Notes: generated from the letters alone by a model not told the origin. DNA of 64,000 nt from Owenia fusiformis (GCA_903813345.2 CAIIXF020000005.1:31249375-31313374), one strand, 5' to 3'; shown: positions 46,657 through 59,454, counted from the first letter of the stretch. Made by a program: numbers and translations.

Positions 46657-49219
46657 TTTATGAATGCTGGGGACTCAGTATTAAAAGGATAATTTCAAAA
46701 TATATAGGTCTGGGAAAGGTTTAAGGCACACTGCGTCGCTATAGAATGAATTGCGCTACTATTTTCACAATTGTATTGATATTTGGTGTCAAATACACAT
46801 ATCTTGGTATATTTGAAGTCCCAAAACGGCTTAGTTCCAGAAATATCCCAAATTTAAATTCAAAAATGACCGTTAGCTCCGCACCCTCCGCTCATTTGCT
46901 CCCCACCCAATATTTCCCACAGGCTCTGTCTGCATAGGGTGCTTATATCATTATTCAAACAAGTTTATTGAAAAAACATAGGTTTATTGGGAAATCGCAT
47001 TAAGATAAAGAAACTGAATCAATTCAGGTACAGTGTAACTATGGTGATATAAGATTGGCTAATTGACTTTTGTATCAATGATTTTTGTTCTCCATTTTGA
47101 CATTTTCCTTTGTCTTAGAGACATACTTTAACTTTTATGTATTTGTTTGTTTACAACAGTACCTTTATGTCAATATATTGAATTCTAAAAGTACATATAT
47201 ACCCTTGTTATAACATCATAAAATCATGTAATTTAATTTCTCAGTCCTGAGATGCACTCTTCCCATCAAATTAACGCAGATCAAAGATTTTATTTCATTA
47301 AATTAGACGATATTGATAGTGAAACAGAAATATGTGATGAGTTTCGGAATGTTTTTATTGCAAGATTCTTGAAGAAAAATTGCAACTGACAAACTAGGCA
47401 ATAACAGTAGCCTGAACCAACAAAGGCTATTTGTGTTGTTGTTGTTTTTTATCTTATTGGTGTTTATTGTGTTAATAATATTTGTTACACATTGTGTTGG
47501 GAAATATTGATTTCTTTTGATGCTTGTTCAATAATTGATGAGATTTTTTGTTTTTCAAATGTGTGCCCTTTGTAATTTGGTATTCCTGTTGCCTTTCTTT
47601 CTATCTTTCTTGCATGAATTAGGGTGGGAGATATTAAGGGAGTGAACAAAGGTTTAATACAAGATTATGATTAAAACTTGAAGCCCATCGTGGTAAGCCA
47701 CACCATCTTTGGTCCATTAGGGTATTCCAATTCTTTTCCATGAGCTGGGACAGTGAATGTCCGATCTTGAATTATGTGCCACACCTTCTACGTCTCTGAT
47801 CTTATGATACCTATTGTTTCTACGATGTAACAGAGAGTGATGCTATGAATATCAGAATGCTTGAAGCCCCATAGGAGAAATCCTCTTTAAACATGTATAA
47901 AATTGCCTGATGGGAACATATCCTGCTCTTATGTGTATATTTAGTATAGAAATAACATTTCAGGTGAATAAGGTAAGTTACAATAGAATGAAGTTGTAAT
48001 TGATACCCCAGCCTCTCCACGTAACAACCTTTTTCTATTCTGCATAAAAACGCTTTAGAAACAGACAAGAAATGATAGCCCTCCCATTGAGTTTTAATTC
48101 TGCAATATATTCATCTTTATTTTTCATCAATTCAATTTATTAATCCTGCTGTAATCGAAGGAAAATTGAAATCTTAATACCTTTTCTTTTTTCTCTCCCT
48201 TCTTTTGTTCTTTTAATGGTTTTAAATGCAACTCATGATCAAAGCTCATAATTTTTATTTTTACTTAATGCAAGGATGTAAATGGAATTTTGACTTCAGA
48301 CACTCATAAAATATTGATATTCCATGTAGTTAGAAAAACATGCTTCCTGATAGCTAGAGCCTATATCAACTGGTTATATAGCAATCATTCATAATTAATA
48401 TATAACTTATTGTAACTTATCGAGTTTATCAGTTTATTCACTTGGTAACAGTTCCTATAATTGATATCCTATATCCCATTTATCCAAGGAAAACTTTGGT
48501 TAATTGATACACCCTATAAGAGATGCTCGATGTAGGCTTACTTAAAATGCTATTTGCATGGTTCACTTGGCCAGATGAGGTGGCACTCCATTTTTCTGGG
48601 GATTTATGGTTCATCTCTTGTCGATTACATTGGTATGCCAACATTCTTCGGTGGTTTCTTTTGCTTTTTAATGATCCGCGTTTCTGATGTAACTTTTTGG
48701 TTTATGTTGAAATGATGCCTCTGTGCCATGGTTTATTGATACCGTATGCTCATTTCATGCTGTTAAACTTTCTAAACTCTGTTCTTCTGTTGGTTACTTT
48801 GACATGACTTCAAAGTGGAGGAACTGGTTAAGTTCCAGTTTGGTATGAATTTTTGTGTTCTCGATTTAAACCTCCTTATAAGTCAAGTTGCAGCTTTGGT
48901 TTTTAGAGGATACATAGTTTGCAATGATGATGTAGTATTAACATAGACCTGAAAGGACAAGGTGCAATTATTGGCAAATATCCCTATGGTCGAAATGAAT
49001 CATTCGTAGGTGTAACATGAAGAATAAAATGTCATATAATACTTTGGAAAATATTAAAGTGCTCGGACACACATAAGCTGAGATAGGGATCGTTTCGTTC
49101 AGTAAGGTTGTATTGACTTACATGGGGCTGTGCACCATTGACTTAACATGAGGATATCAGCAGATCCCAGTAGAGGCCATTGGTTTCAATTGATTATCAC
49201 AGAAATACCAAAAATACAC
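46657..49219. other. Intron sequence, nothing recognised
   Basis: AT-rich; no repeat or exon-like frame recognised. Confidence 0.45.
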
Positions 49220-49322
49220 TATGACCTGAATCGATTGCAAACTTAATAATTTCACAATACGACACAAATGGTTTATCTCATCAAATGTGCAAATATGAAG
49301 TTTGCAATCGATTCAGGTCATA
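49220..49322. repeat. Perfect 25-bp inverted repeat with 53-bp loop
   Basis: TATGACCTGAATCGATTGCA-AACTT at 49220-49244 is exactly reverse-complemented at 49298-49322. Confidence 0.9.
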
Positions 49323-49885
49323 CTTAAAATTAAAAGATTGTTTATTTTTTCATCATTTTTTCCCTACAAAATGGCTATAGAAAAATGCTCCAAAAACAAC
49401 TTTTACACTTATCAAATATCATACAAGTTTGTAAAACCAAAGATTATACTAATTATATTTCATTATGTAGTAACATATTTGGATAAGATGCAGGGATGCG
49501 TAGGATGTAAATGGATTTTGACAGACACAAAAATACTTCCTGGTTTGGAATCATATGCCTCTACACTTCATGATTGAAGTATGACCCTAATAAGTGGCCT
49601 ATACATCAATACAGTGCTGAATTTAGGTCAACAAGATACTAGTGTGTATATAAATGTAATAATTGAAGCAGAATACTCATTTTGAAAATTCAGATGAATT
49701 ATTTTTTTCCCATGGGGAGATCCCAATGGCGGGTGTATAAGGTCCTTTTTATTGTCAACATATAAATATTTTTTGATGTTTTTAACATATTTTTGCAGTT
49801 TCAGCTACCATGACAATGAATATATGTTACCATGGAAACATATTATTTTTTGTGACTGTTGGGGGTGCCCAACATTTTTTTCTGT

Positions 49886-49921
49886 ATTGGTGGTGACATT
49901 TTGTCATGTTAATGCCTTTTG
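49886..49921 (+). mobile_element. ATGTCACCACC-family short element, copy 6 (3' end only)
   Basis: TTGGTGGTGACATTTTGTCA then TGTTAATGCCTTTTG. Confidence 0.6.
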
Positions 49922-50039
49922 TTACTTTGACCTCACATCAAAGTAACCAGTTGAGGAACAGTGCTATACAATACAACACTGCCAATGCTTACTCTTAATA
50001 ATACCCTATAAGGCTCCCTGTTGTAACTTTGTTACAATG

Positions 50040-50175
50040 CCTACCAAGACTCTCAGTGGTAACTCATACTGCCTAGCAAGACACAATGGTAACTGGTATT
50101 GGTAACTCAAACTGACTAGCAAGGCGCTCAGTGGTAGTAATGCTTAACTCAGTGATAACTCATACTGCTTCTGCA
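50040..50175. repeat. Irregular repeat of GGTAACTCATACTGCCTAGC
   Basis: Four to five degenerate units of GTGGTAACTCATACTGC followed by CTAGCAAGAC. Confidence 0.7.
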
Positions 50176-50763
50176 AACATTTCATGGTTCTGTAGGTTTA
50201 TTTTGCTTATTCATCACACTGTATCGTTTGTTCTCCTGGAGGTACACTGGTTTTAGACAATGAAATTGCTTTTATTTGATATACTGATAGCATAAAGGAT
50301 ATGTTGTCAATGTTATACATGTCCTTCTAAATGATCATTGACATTTAGAACCAATGCTTTCTCATTAATACCAATTATGATTGATTAATCTTCCAGAGTG
50401 ATACATGCTTAATGTCTGGAACATCAATTAGTGCATACCTAAATAAGACTTTCTTACAGTGAATAATGAATGAGCAATGGGTGCTCTATACATGTGCTTT
50501 GACATATCAATTCTGTTCAATTGAGTTCCTCTTTGTATTATTACTTCTGTTCAATCGAATTTTAGAGAAGTAATTGATTGAATGGGTTTGGTGAAATATG
50601 TCATCATTCTTATTGAAATGATGATGTATTATCTGTCAGAAAAAGTTATTGATTTGTTCACGACACTTAGATCAGAAACGTATAATCGATAAATTGATCA
50701 TGAGGTTCTCATTGGTGATTTGATGAAATAAATTGAGTTGTCTGAACAGACGAGACCTTTTCC

Positions 50764-50883
50764 CAAGTGGTGGCATATTGTTATAGTCTCCAACTTTTTT
50801 GTGGATGGTGCTTAGGGTTCAATGTTTGGAATTGGTCTATGTAACAAATGGCAGGTGGTGACATTTTGCATGTTATTGCCTTG
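50764..50883 (+). mobile_element. ATGTCACCACC-family short element, copy 7
   Basis: CCAAGTGGTGGCATATTGTT, TTTTTTGTGGATGGTGCTTA, AAATGGCAGGTGGTGACATT, ends TTATTGCCTTG. Confidence 0.75.
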
Positions 50884-51780
50884 TTTATTGCAGAATACAG
50901 GAATAAAACAATTTAAAATCATGTTTTTGTGTTATCTATCATTCATCCGATGTCTTCTGGTTTAGTCATGTCGAGAGTATGCTAAAATTAGCTTAGAATT
51001 AAGCTTAAAATTAGCTAAAATCTTCAAATACTGTCCAACAGATAAATAAATGTGTCTTATTATAAGTACCCATATTTGTAACTGATTTCAGTAAATGCAA
51101 TATAATGCTGAATTACAGAATATCAAACAAAAAATAGACTACCATATTTAATTTGAAAACTGACATAATAAAGGCTGTATTAGGGCTTCTGCAAAAAGGT
51201 CATTCTACCCAGCGGGAATATGAATATATGAATATGAATTCGTTTGTTTAAGAGCATCATCCTTGTCAACTTTACAAACAAGAATTATAGTGTAATACTA
51301 TGCTGTTCTAGAGAATTGGATAGATATAATATCATATAGAAGCAAGTGTTGATTAGTGATTTAGATGACAACATACCATTAATGAATTAAATCAGGGTAT
51401 AGGAATAGCTGGAACATGTGCCAGATATACATTAACTAAACAATTATTGTATTAGATACACATGTTCCACGCAAACAATACATGCATGCATGCACGTACT
51501 TGTTGTTTTATCCTACTTTGTACTTTGCAGTATGATTTCTCTTTTATCTAGCGATTTTTAACATGATATGGTCGCAGTGCCGTAATGCGGTCATCTGAAG
51601 CAAATAATTAAGTTACCTGTCCAAGTCCTGCCTAAAAGAAAGTACAAACTGAAAATGACTGTAGATTAAGTAGCTAAATTAGATAAAAGTAACAGCTAGC
51701 TAAATTAGATAAAAGGCTAAGCAGATAAATTTAACATGTATTGTTGTGGCAACAGATTTCAGCTACTCAGTATGAGTTTT

Positions 51781-51888
51781 ATGTCACCACCACAAGTAGT
51801 GACATATTGTTATAGTCTCCAAGTCTCTCTGTAATAAGTCTCTCCGTAACAAATGGAAGGTGGTGACATTTTGCATGTAAATGCCTTG
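51781..51888 (+). mobile_element. ATGTCACCACC-family short element, copy 8
   Basis: Complete ends: ATGTCACCACCACAAGTAGT with GACATATTG, and GGTGGTGACATTTTGCATGT with AAATGCCTTG. Confidence 0.8.
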
Positions 51889-52025
51889 TCTAAGATTGAG
51901 ATCAGTTCCAAAATTCAAATTATAATGAGGTGCTAAACCTTAGTCTGAAAGCGCTACAAGGAAATTTTTGACTAAATGTTTAGCATATTTATTCCAATGA
52001 ATGAAGTTCGATAGGGATATTATAA

Positions 52026-52345
52026 GTTATTGAATGATTTGAAGTGCAATACAGGATATATTCTGCTCAAGAAATTCTGTATTGGAACGAGACATAGTCG
52101 AATGCCAATACAGAATATCAAGACAGAATATATCCTGTATTGCACTTCAAATCTTTCAATAACGTTTTTATCGTGTGATCTTAGTAGCCAATACATTTTA
52201 CAATACATTTTTTAGGAGATAATCCCTAAGAAATATTCTGTATTCTCTGTATTGCTACTGAGATTGTCCCCTCCGCACCATTATTTTCTGTATTGCTACG
52301 GCGATGAACATTGGGGACAATCTCAGTAGCAATACAGATTGGTAC
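52026..52345. repeat. Cluster of nested hairpins built on CAATACAG
   Basis: Arms 52026-52065 and 52124-52163 (GTTATTGAATGATTTGAAGT... and its inverse) enclose a smaller pair (ATTCTGTATTGG / CCAATACAGAAT). A second hairpin pairs ATTGCTACTGAGATTGTCCC (about 52251-52270) with GGGACAATCTCAGTAGCAAT (about 52314-52333). Confidence 0.85.
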
Positions 52346-52739
52346 AGCACAGGAACTGACCAATCAGAGGGCTTCATTTACAGATCATACGATAAAATGA
52401 TATACTCTGTCAGTCCGTTAATCAGTCCACCCATCTGGAAGATGAATGCAAGCAGATTTTCCTCATATTTAGAAAAACTCAAAATGGCGGCCTAATGTGA
52501 GATTTCACAATGATTTTCCAATCTCTTCAAATTGAATTTGCTTTGATTTTTAGATCTCATCAAAGTATGGCTATATCATACTTAATATTAGATCTTAGTC
52601 TATCTTAAATATTGCAATGTCTGTCTTATTTTCTGCAAGTCAAAGGTAAAAATATAACATTGTGACAGATTCATGAATATTTTGTTCATTGGGACTTGTT
52701 CTCCTTGGAGTTGCAGATTTCTAGTTGATATTTATCCCA

Positions 52740-53130
52740 TTGAACGCAGTTCTGAGGGATATAGGGAATGCCTCCGTCCATCCGTATATACGTCCATCCG
52801 GGCAATAACTTAAATACCGTTGGCCCGATTTTGTTCATATTTTGTACACATACACCATATGAGAGTAGAAGTTCTGCTCGAAAGCCGATTTTAAAAATGA
52901 CCGCTCATTTAAAAATGGCAGCCATTTTAGTGCCAATTTTAGCATGGCACACTGTCTAATGACACTTTTGGTAGAAGGCGGTCATTTTTTAAAATGGCCA
53001 CCATTTTAATGTATTTTACTATAACTCAAAAAGTAGTGGAGCGATTTTGTTCATATTTGGTATTGTCTAATGACACTTTTGGTAGAAGGTGGTCATTTTG
53101 AAAAATGGCTGCCATTTTTGCCATATACTT
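52740..53130. repeat. Dispersed repeat fragment with GTCCATCCG tract and mirrored AAAATGGC runs
   Basis: CCGTCCATCCGTATATACGT is followed by AAAATGGCAGCCATTTTA and AAAATGGCCACCATTTTA, each near-palindromic, and by two copies of CTAATGACACTTTTGGTAGA. Resembles the GTCY-tract repeats but ends are not defined. Confidence 0.5.
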
Positions 53131-54639
53131 TGTTTGTAAAAATGCCAGCCATGGCTGTTCGATGGAATTTGCTATGCTTTGGCGTTGCTGTTTTTTAGTT
53201 TATATCATAACATGGTGTATAATTTTGTGTTATTGTTGTCTAACATTTCAAAACAAGTTTCAGGTTTGCTCATTAGGCATCAGACCCATTAATATAAAGC
53301 AGAACCTCAGCGTTTCTAGGGAACCCATGTCATAGCTAATCTACTGTAAAGTTATCTTCATTTTTGACCTCAACTGACAATAATTGATTGTCAATGAAAG
53401 AATTATGAGAAAGTCCATGTTCTTAGGGTAAGTTAAAGCCTAAGCTCTTCCAACTGATCATGAATGGTTTTATTATTCTTTTAGTGTTTCTCTCTATGAT
53501 TACTTAAGAATTGATTGAGGAAATGGATTTATAAGCTTTATATATAGATAGGATAGTCCAGAAATGCTTTTTATGGTCATTAAATAATGTACATAAACAT
53601 AGCATTTTGGGGCTTGTAATTGGCAAAAATTTATTCAAGTCTCAAAGTGAATGTGGTTTTATGTTCACAGTATCTGACTTACCATTGTCAGGGTTCTAGT
53701 GTGATATTGTGCTAAAAGAGGATTTCCGTGAAGATATATCCCCACAGGTATTAGTTTATGCTTGAAGTATCATTATAAATAAGTGTAGAATAACATTTGT
53801 ATACTTACTCCTGAATTTTCTGTGATCGTGAAATACAGAAATGTCTAATCAAATGAAATCTAGGATGCCAAATAGACAATTGATTGGGATTCATTGAGGG
53901 CAGACTGAAACCAATGGTTTGACTGAATATTATTCAAAGTATATTAGGGCAAAGTTAGATAACGCATAAATCCATATCATTAAAAATAATAACTCATCAT
54001 ATTATTTTTGATTCATAAAGATTGATATTTTTAGCCTATACTTTAAATTTTGAATTGGGGAACTATTATTGTGTAGGAGAAATGTTACTGTTTTATATAG
54101 TCTTTCAACATAACTTACTTTATTAAATTGCCCTAATAGGTTTTGTTGACTTGGTAGCTTAGGTGGTCAAGAGTGAAGATCAAGCTTTCTTTTGAGAAGC
54201 CACAAAGTACAAAGAGTATGGTTTTTGCTCTGCAGCATTGTATTCTAGTGCTATTTCGAAATGATTATCGGTACTGTAGTTTGACTTTTTAGTTAGATTC
54301 CTTGTTTTCAATTATGCTTTCTGTAGCATCTTTCAAATGGTGTTATTTCAATGCATCAGTAGCATTAATAGCACTTTGTTCTTCATTAAATCTGATTAAT
54401 GACTAGATAATGGATAATGCAGTGAGCCCTGATTGTAAGGTCAGGTTAGTGAATCTTCAATAGACATCCTTAATTGTTTAGTTCAGTTGACTACCAGTGT
54501 TCTTGTCTTCTTATTGTGTCTTCATTGTCCTTGCCGTGATTAACAATTGAATTCAGAGACATCTATACATACAGTGAATATTAAACTCATACTTGCTTTG
54601 TGTATAGCAACATAAAAGAACTGCAATGATAAAGCTTTG
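53131..54639. other. Intron sequence, nothing recognised
   Basis: Only a short GTCAAGAGTGAAGATCAAGC / TCTTTTGAGAAG piece near 54170, shared with the 3661/17910 repeat. Confidence 0.45.
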
Positions 54640-54644
54640 TTAAT

Positions 54645-54870
54645 GATTGCTTTGTGAATGATTGCTTTGCGAATGATTGCTTTGCGAATGATTGCTTTGC
54701 GAATGATTGCTTTGCGAATGATTGCTTTGCGATTGATTGCTTTGCGATTGATTGCTTTGCGAATGATTGCTTTGCGAATGATTGCTTTGCGAATGATTGC
54801 TTTATGAATGATTGCTTTGCATGATTGCTTTGCGAATGATTGCATTGTGAATGATTGCTTTGTGAATGAT
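54645..54870. repeat. 15-bp minisatellite, TTGCGAATGATTGCT
   Basis: About fifteen units; some have GATTGATTGC or a 5-bp deletion. Because 15 is a multiple of 3, long frames appear on the minus strand; these are by-products. Confidence 0.95.
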
Positions 54871-55024
54871 ACACACACATGTTAGTTTTCTATGCTACAA
54901 AATGCATACTGCTGTTTGAAAAATAGCGAATTCTTCATTTTGTTATATTTGTAAAGTTATGTAAAGGGTTACTTTCATTAAAAAAAAGTGAGAAATATGC
55001 CTCCTAAATCACAAAATCATTACG

Positions 55025-55176
55025 ATGTCAACACCAGAAGTGATGACATTGTTGTGGTCTCTTACTTGTTTCTGAATGGTGTTTGGCTTTTGGTAGTTGG
55101 TTATCGGTTGTTTGGGTACGGCATTTGGCATCTGTAACAAATGGCAGATGTTGACACTTTGCATGTTAATGCCTTG
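55025..55176 (+). mobile_element. ATGTCACCACC-family short element, copy 9
   Basis: ATGTCAACACCAGAAGTGAT with GACATTG, GGCAGATGTTGACACTTTGC, ends TTAATGCCTTG. Confidence 0.75.
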
Positions 55177-55477
55177 TATTGCAATATATTGGTAGATGTT
55201 AGAGAACAAATTCTTAGAATTGATTTACGACTACTAAGAAAATGCCTAAAGAAACATAATAAGGAAGCCAGCACAAATGTGCCAATTGTGTTTAAACATG
55301 ATATCTAAAGATGAAAATCAGCAAAATCAAGATTTACAGCCTTAACTATACTTGTAGGAAGAAGGACTCTGGTATGTCAGAATGGCATACTGTAAGGAAT
55401 AAGAGAATTTAATATAATTATATAGAGTGTAAACTGATCTAGAACAAAAGTAATATTTGTCCAAAATGAACAGTTTT

Positions 55478-55571
55478 ATGTCACCACCAAATTTTTTGTA
55501 AATGGCATTTGGTGTTCGGTGGTTGATGTAACAAATGACAGGTGGTGACATTTTGCATGTGTCATACCTTG
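55478..55571 (+). mobile_element. ATGTCACCACC-family short element, copy 10
   Basis: ATGTCACCACCAAATTTTTT, AAATGACAGGTGGTGACATT, ends CATACCTTG. Confidence 0.75.
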
Positions 55572-55739
55572 ATTGGTGGTAGCTTAAATAGTATTTCCAA
55601 ACATTACATAAGACATGTTATGATAAAAGTCACGCAAGGAAACTTTTCAAAATCAAAAAGAGATTTTTAATGCCATAGTAGGGGATATGTTTTATAACCA
55701 GTCATAGATTGATGAAAACATTGAATGAAATCCTATGCT

Positions 55740-55850
55740 AAGGGCTGATGTGAAAAAGTCAGTCTACCCCTATAGGGATCAAACTCAGGACCCCTCATTT
55801 TCCGGGCAAGAGCTCAGTGCTACACTGCTCTTGAATATTCAGTGTATTCG
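55740..55850 (-). mobile_element. tRNA-derived SINE fragment
   Basis: On the minus strand: GAGCTCTTGCCCGGAAAATG, then GGGGTCCTGAGTTTGATCCC (B-box-like GTTTGATCC), then TATAGGGGTAGACTGACTTT. Head order and B box fit tRNA-derived SINEs of invertebrates. A shorter relative may lie at 51190-51225. Not a functional tRNA gene. Confidence 0.65.
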
Positions 55851-56199
55851 AAGGAATATATTGTTTTGTTAATGCCCATATCTATATTTGTAAGCAAATG
55901 TAATTTGCTAAATGCAAGTGGCAATTTAGTTACGGGTAATATAAACAGTGTGAATGTTATTTTGTTAATACCTCATCCATGCATATATTAGGACACTGGA
56001 AAACTGTTTAGAGTTAACACTGGTACTAGCTATATTTGCTCATATTTGGATGTATTCACATTTAGCGGTTCTGAGAATTTTGGAGGTCACATTTTCAGAT
56101 GTTCACTTTAGAGACCTGTACATATCTTGGATTTCCAAGGTCTGAAAAATCAAAATGGTGAACAAGTATGCAGAAACACAGGTTTTACTGTATATTTTA

Positions 56200-57050
56200 A
56201 GCTTGACTATAGCTGCCTAGAATGTAATTGAGGTGCCATTAGCACCTATTCGTTTCATACATACAACAATAGTCTATGCTCTGTGCATACTAACAAAGTT
56301 TCATTTCCATACAGTCCAATTAACTCTATGTAATATTACGATGTGAATCATCTTATTTGAGCCCTTTATAAGCAAACGTCAATGCCATCAATCCATTGTC
56401 TCCTTGGATTGTAATATCTTCAACTATTTCTTGGATAATTCGCAGCATTTTTTATCAGATACACTACATAGAATAAGAATGTGTCTTTATGTTAGGAGAC
56501 AAGGGTTAGCAATGCATTGACCGGATTTAAGGCTTGGCTATAGATAATGTACATTAAGGCAATGGATATTTTTTCATTTTATTGATGCTTCAGTTTTATT
56601 CCCAGATCTGCGAGATCTGTACAGTGTTCGATCAAGGACATCATTCTAAATGATTGGATTAACTTCTGACACTTTCGACCTGGAACATAAATTCTACAGA
56701 GTTTTCAATCTTATCTTTAAGAACACATCTTCAAATCATTTTACATTCAGGTTCAGGCTTATATGCTAACAAAGCAGATAGATATTTTCAAAACAAAATT
56801 CATGATATAAGGCAAGACGGTGTATTAGTGTACAGATCCTTTTAGATTAAGATTTAGTTACTAATTTCACCAAAATTAGATCAAAAGTGAACAATTTTAT
56901 GAGGACTAAGCTTGTTTTTATGCTACCTATGAGATTTACCTTGTATCTGCCGATAGCTGAATATAACAAAATACCTCTTTGAAGGTCAATGTGTCAGAAG
57001 ATACAGAAGTTCACGAGAGGTGTTTAGTGTAGGTGAAACAGAGTAGAATT
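56200..57050. other. Intron sequence before exon D, nothing recognised
   Basis: AT-rich; would include promoter and 5' UTR of the exon D transcript if that is a first exon. Confidence 0.4.
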
Positions 57051-57162
57051 ATGGAGGAGGATGATATAGTGCCAGATCTGAAGACGGCACATAGATCTAG
57101 ATCTGGATCAAGGACTCGATCTGGATCCAGAACTAGGGGTAGAGCGAGACTGAGAAAAGCAG
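57051..57162 (+). CDS. AHCYL: AHCYL/IRBIT-like gene, alternative first coding exon D (Arg/Ser-rich)
   Basis: ATG-initiated exon of 37 codons plus one base; an in-frame TAG lies seven codons upstream. The donor is G|GTATTT, weaker than the others. The peptide begins MEEDDIVPDLKTAH and continues as an RS/RG-rich tail (SRSGSRT repeated, then RGRARLRKA). Phase 1 joins to the common exon at 59037 as [15 protein letters not shown], which restores the exact AASYT context of vertebrate IRBIT. The exon lies 1.9 kb before the common exon. The RS-rich tail would give this isoform a strongly basic, phosphorylatable N-terminus. No function beyond that can be read from the sequence. Confidence 0.68.
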
Positions 57163-57548
57163 GTATTTAGTGTAGTTCTATAAATGTATTCAAATGTCCA
57201 TTGATTGGATATTACAGAATGGTTATCATTATGTAAACAGTTTAGTAATAAAATGTTTGGGAGTAGAAATGTATTTTTAGCAGTTACACTGTATGTCTGT
57301 TGTTTACCATTTTGATTGATCAGGTATATTATAGCATTACTCGATCATTTTGCTTAGATAGGAACATGAAATTGAGGTCAAAATAATGCTTGATTTTTTA
57401 TATGGTCTAATTTTATACTTGTGTGTCTCAGTTTTTGTTACCATAATAATATTTCATCTTCATTCACTGATGTATATTTACTCAAGTACAAGTATAGCTT
57501 GCAGATTTGTCATCCAAAGAACTTGTATCGAAAACTGATTTGATTCCA

Positions 57549-57714
57549 GCAGGCCAGTAGCCCCCCTCCCCCTCCTGGCCAAATATTCTATCAAAAATCA
57601 TGTAGTTCTTCACCATTCTGAGCACTTTTCAAGTGATTTGGGCTATTTTTGGGCCAAAGTTGTCAAAAGTGAAGTCCCCTGGAATTTGACTTGACAAATC
57701 CTAGCTACGGGCCT
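57549..57714. mobile_element. CCCGTAGCCAGG-family repeat, copy
   Basis: CAGGCCAGTAGCCCCCCTCC, CACCATTCTGAGCACTTTTC, CTAGCTACGGGCCTG; inverted ends as in 13167-13364. About 390 bp after exon D. Confidence 0.7.
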
Positions 57715-58132
57715 GTCCAGTGAATACCTAAAATAACCAATGACTGCTCCCATGTTGCTGATTATAATCTAAAGATACATGAAGATCAGTAGAAAATGTT
57801 TCATATGGACAAGTGAACCTTACTATTGGTCAACACTTTTTATAATCCATAGATTTAGATTAAATATTAACACATTTGGATCTTATAATCATCAAAATTT
57901 CAGAAATAGCTTGATCCTCATGTGCTTATGTTTGTTTTAAAGGTATAGGTATAGGTGTAGGTATTTTAAATTGTCAATTATATTCTCCTTTGAGTAAAGA
58001 TATGCATATCACATGTTAGATCTTTCAACTTACCAAGCATTGGACTTTGGATTTATTATTTTATAGCAATTTAATTTTTTGAGTTTTAAACTTTTTAAAC
58101 ACAGATTTAGTATGAGTTAAGATTGTGATGAA

Positions 58133-58610
58133 ATGGATGGTGTTGTGAAAAATGGGAGCAAGGGGGAAAGAGAGGGTGATAAAACAGCAAAGACCAAAAG
58201 TGAAATGGATGGTGTTGTGAAAAATGGGACCAAGCGGGAAAGAGAGGGTGAAAAGACAGCAAAGACCAAAAGTGAAATGGATGGTGTTGTGAAAAATGGG
58301 AGCAAGCGGGAAAGAGAGGGTGATAAGACAGCAAAGACCAAAAGTGAAATGGGTGGTGTTATGAAAGATGGGAGCAAGGGGGAAAAAGAGTGTGTTGAAC
58401 CAGCAAAGACCAAAAGTGAAATGGATGGTGTTGTGAAAAATGGGAGAAAGGGGGGAAAAGAGCGTGTTGAACCAGCAAAGACTGAGAGTGAAATGGAAGT
58501 TGTTGTAAAAAATGAGAGTAAGGGGAAAAATGAGGGTGATAAAACAGCAAAGACTGAGAGTGAAATGGATGTGACTTCTGAGGATGAATCTACTGAGTAT
58601 GATTCATCAA
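58133..58610 (+). CDS. AHCYL: AHCYL/IRBIT-like gene, alternative N-terminal exon E with six 24-residue repeats
   Basis: Open for 159 codons plus one base and ending at donor GTAGGT in phase 1, so it joins 59037 as [19 protein letters not shown]. The first six units of 24 residues are tandem repeats starting MDGVVKNG and ending KTAKTKSE; units 4-6 have diverged. At DNA level this is a 72-bp minisatellite that has kept its frame. The peptide is highly charged and probably disordered. The ATG at 58133 is chosen as the first in frame; the frame is open only back to 58121 (TAA at 58118), so this may be a first exon or may have an acceptor in that short gap. It lies only 426 bp before the common exon. 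Repeat number is likely to vary between individuals. Confidence 0.68.
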
Positions 58611-58987
58611 GTAGGTTTCTTAAATGAGAGGTTGTTGTAAAATAAAGAATATATCATGCAAATTAATATTCTTTTTTAGATTTCTGGCCTCACATAAGCC
58701 AGGTACTGAGATGCTACTTTGCCTGAATCTTGAAGTGTTTCAAATTCAATTTTATAGCATAATTTTTTTACTGCACTTTTTGCAAGTGCTTCATTGTCAT
58801 CTTGTGCAGATAATCAGGAATGTGTGCATCTGTCTGTGTGTCTGTACACACATTGTTTTATTTGGACCGTTTTCATATTTACAAATACATGCTTTCTATT
58901 TTGACCCATTACAAAACATTACTATGACAAAATTAAAAGCTAGTGATATAAATCATGATTTTATTCTACTAGGTTGTGCACATATAA

Positions 58988-59263
<276 letters not shown>

Positions 59264-59328
59264 TGAGACTCAAATGAGACAATGGTACATATTCATAATT
59301 ATATGGTTTGTGTTACAAATAGCTTATT

Positions 59329-59454
59329 ATGTCACAATCTCAAGTGGTGACATATTGTTATGGTCTCCAACTTTTTGGTGGATGGTGTTTGGCAGTTGGT
59401 GTTTGGCATCTGTAACAATTGGCAGGTGGTGACATTTTGCATGTTAATGCCTTG
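59329..59454 (+). mobile_element. ATGTCACCACC-family short element, copy 11
   Basis: ATGTCACAATCTCAAGTGGT with GACATATTG, GGCAGGTGGTGACATTTTGC, ends TTAATGCCTTG. In the intron after the first common exon. Confidence 0.8.

Noticed and set aside
54540-54880. Long minus-strand frames of KAIIR/KQSFA repeats
   Set aside because: Created by a 15-bp minisatellite whose unit length preserves any frame; no gene signals.
55740-55850. tRNA-like sequence on the minus strand
   Set aside because: Lacks a complete cloverleaf; head, B box and following sequence fit a SINE rather than a tRNA gene.
58107-58550. Minus-strand frames with HFSQHHPFHFWSLL repeats
   Set aside because: Shadow of the 72-bp coding repeat of exon E.
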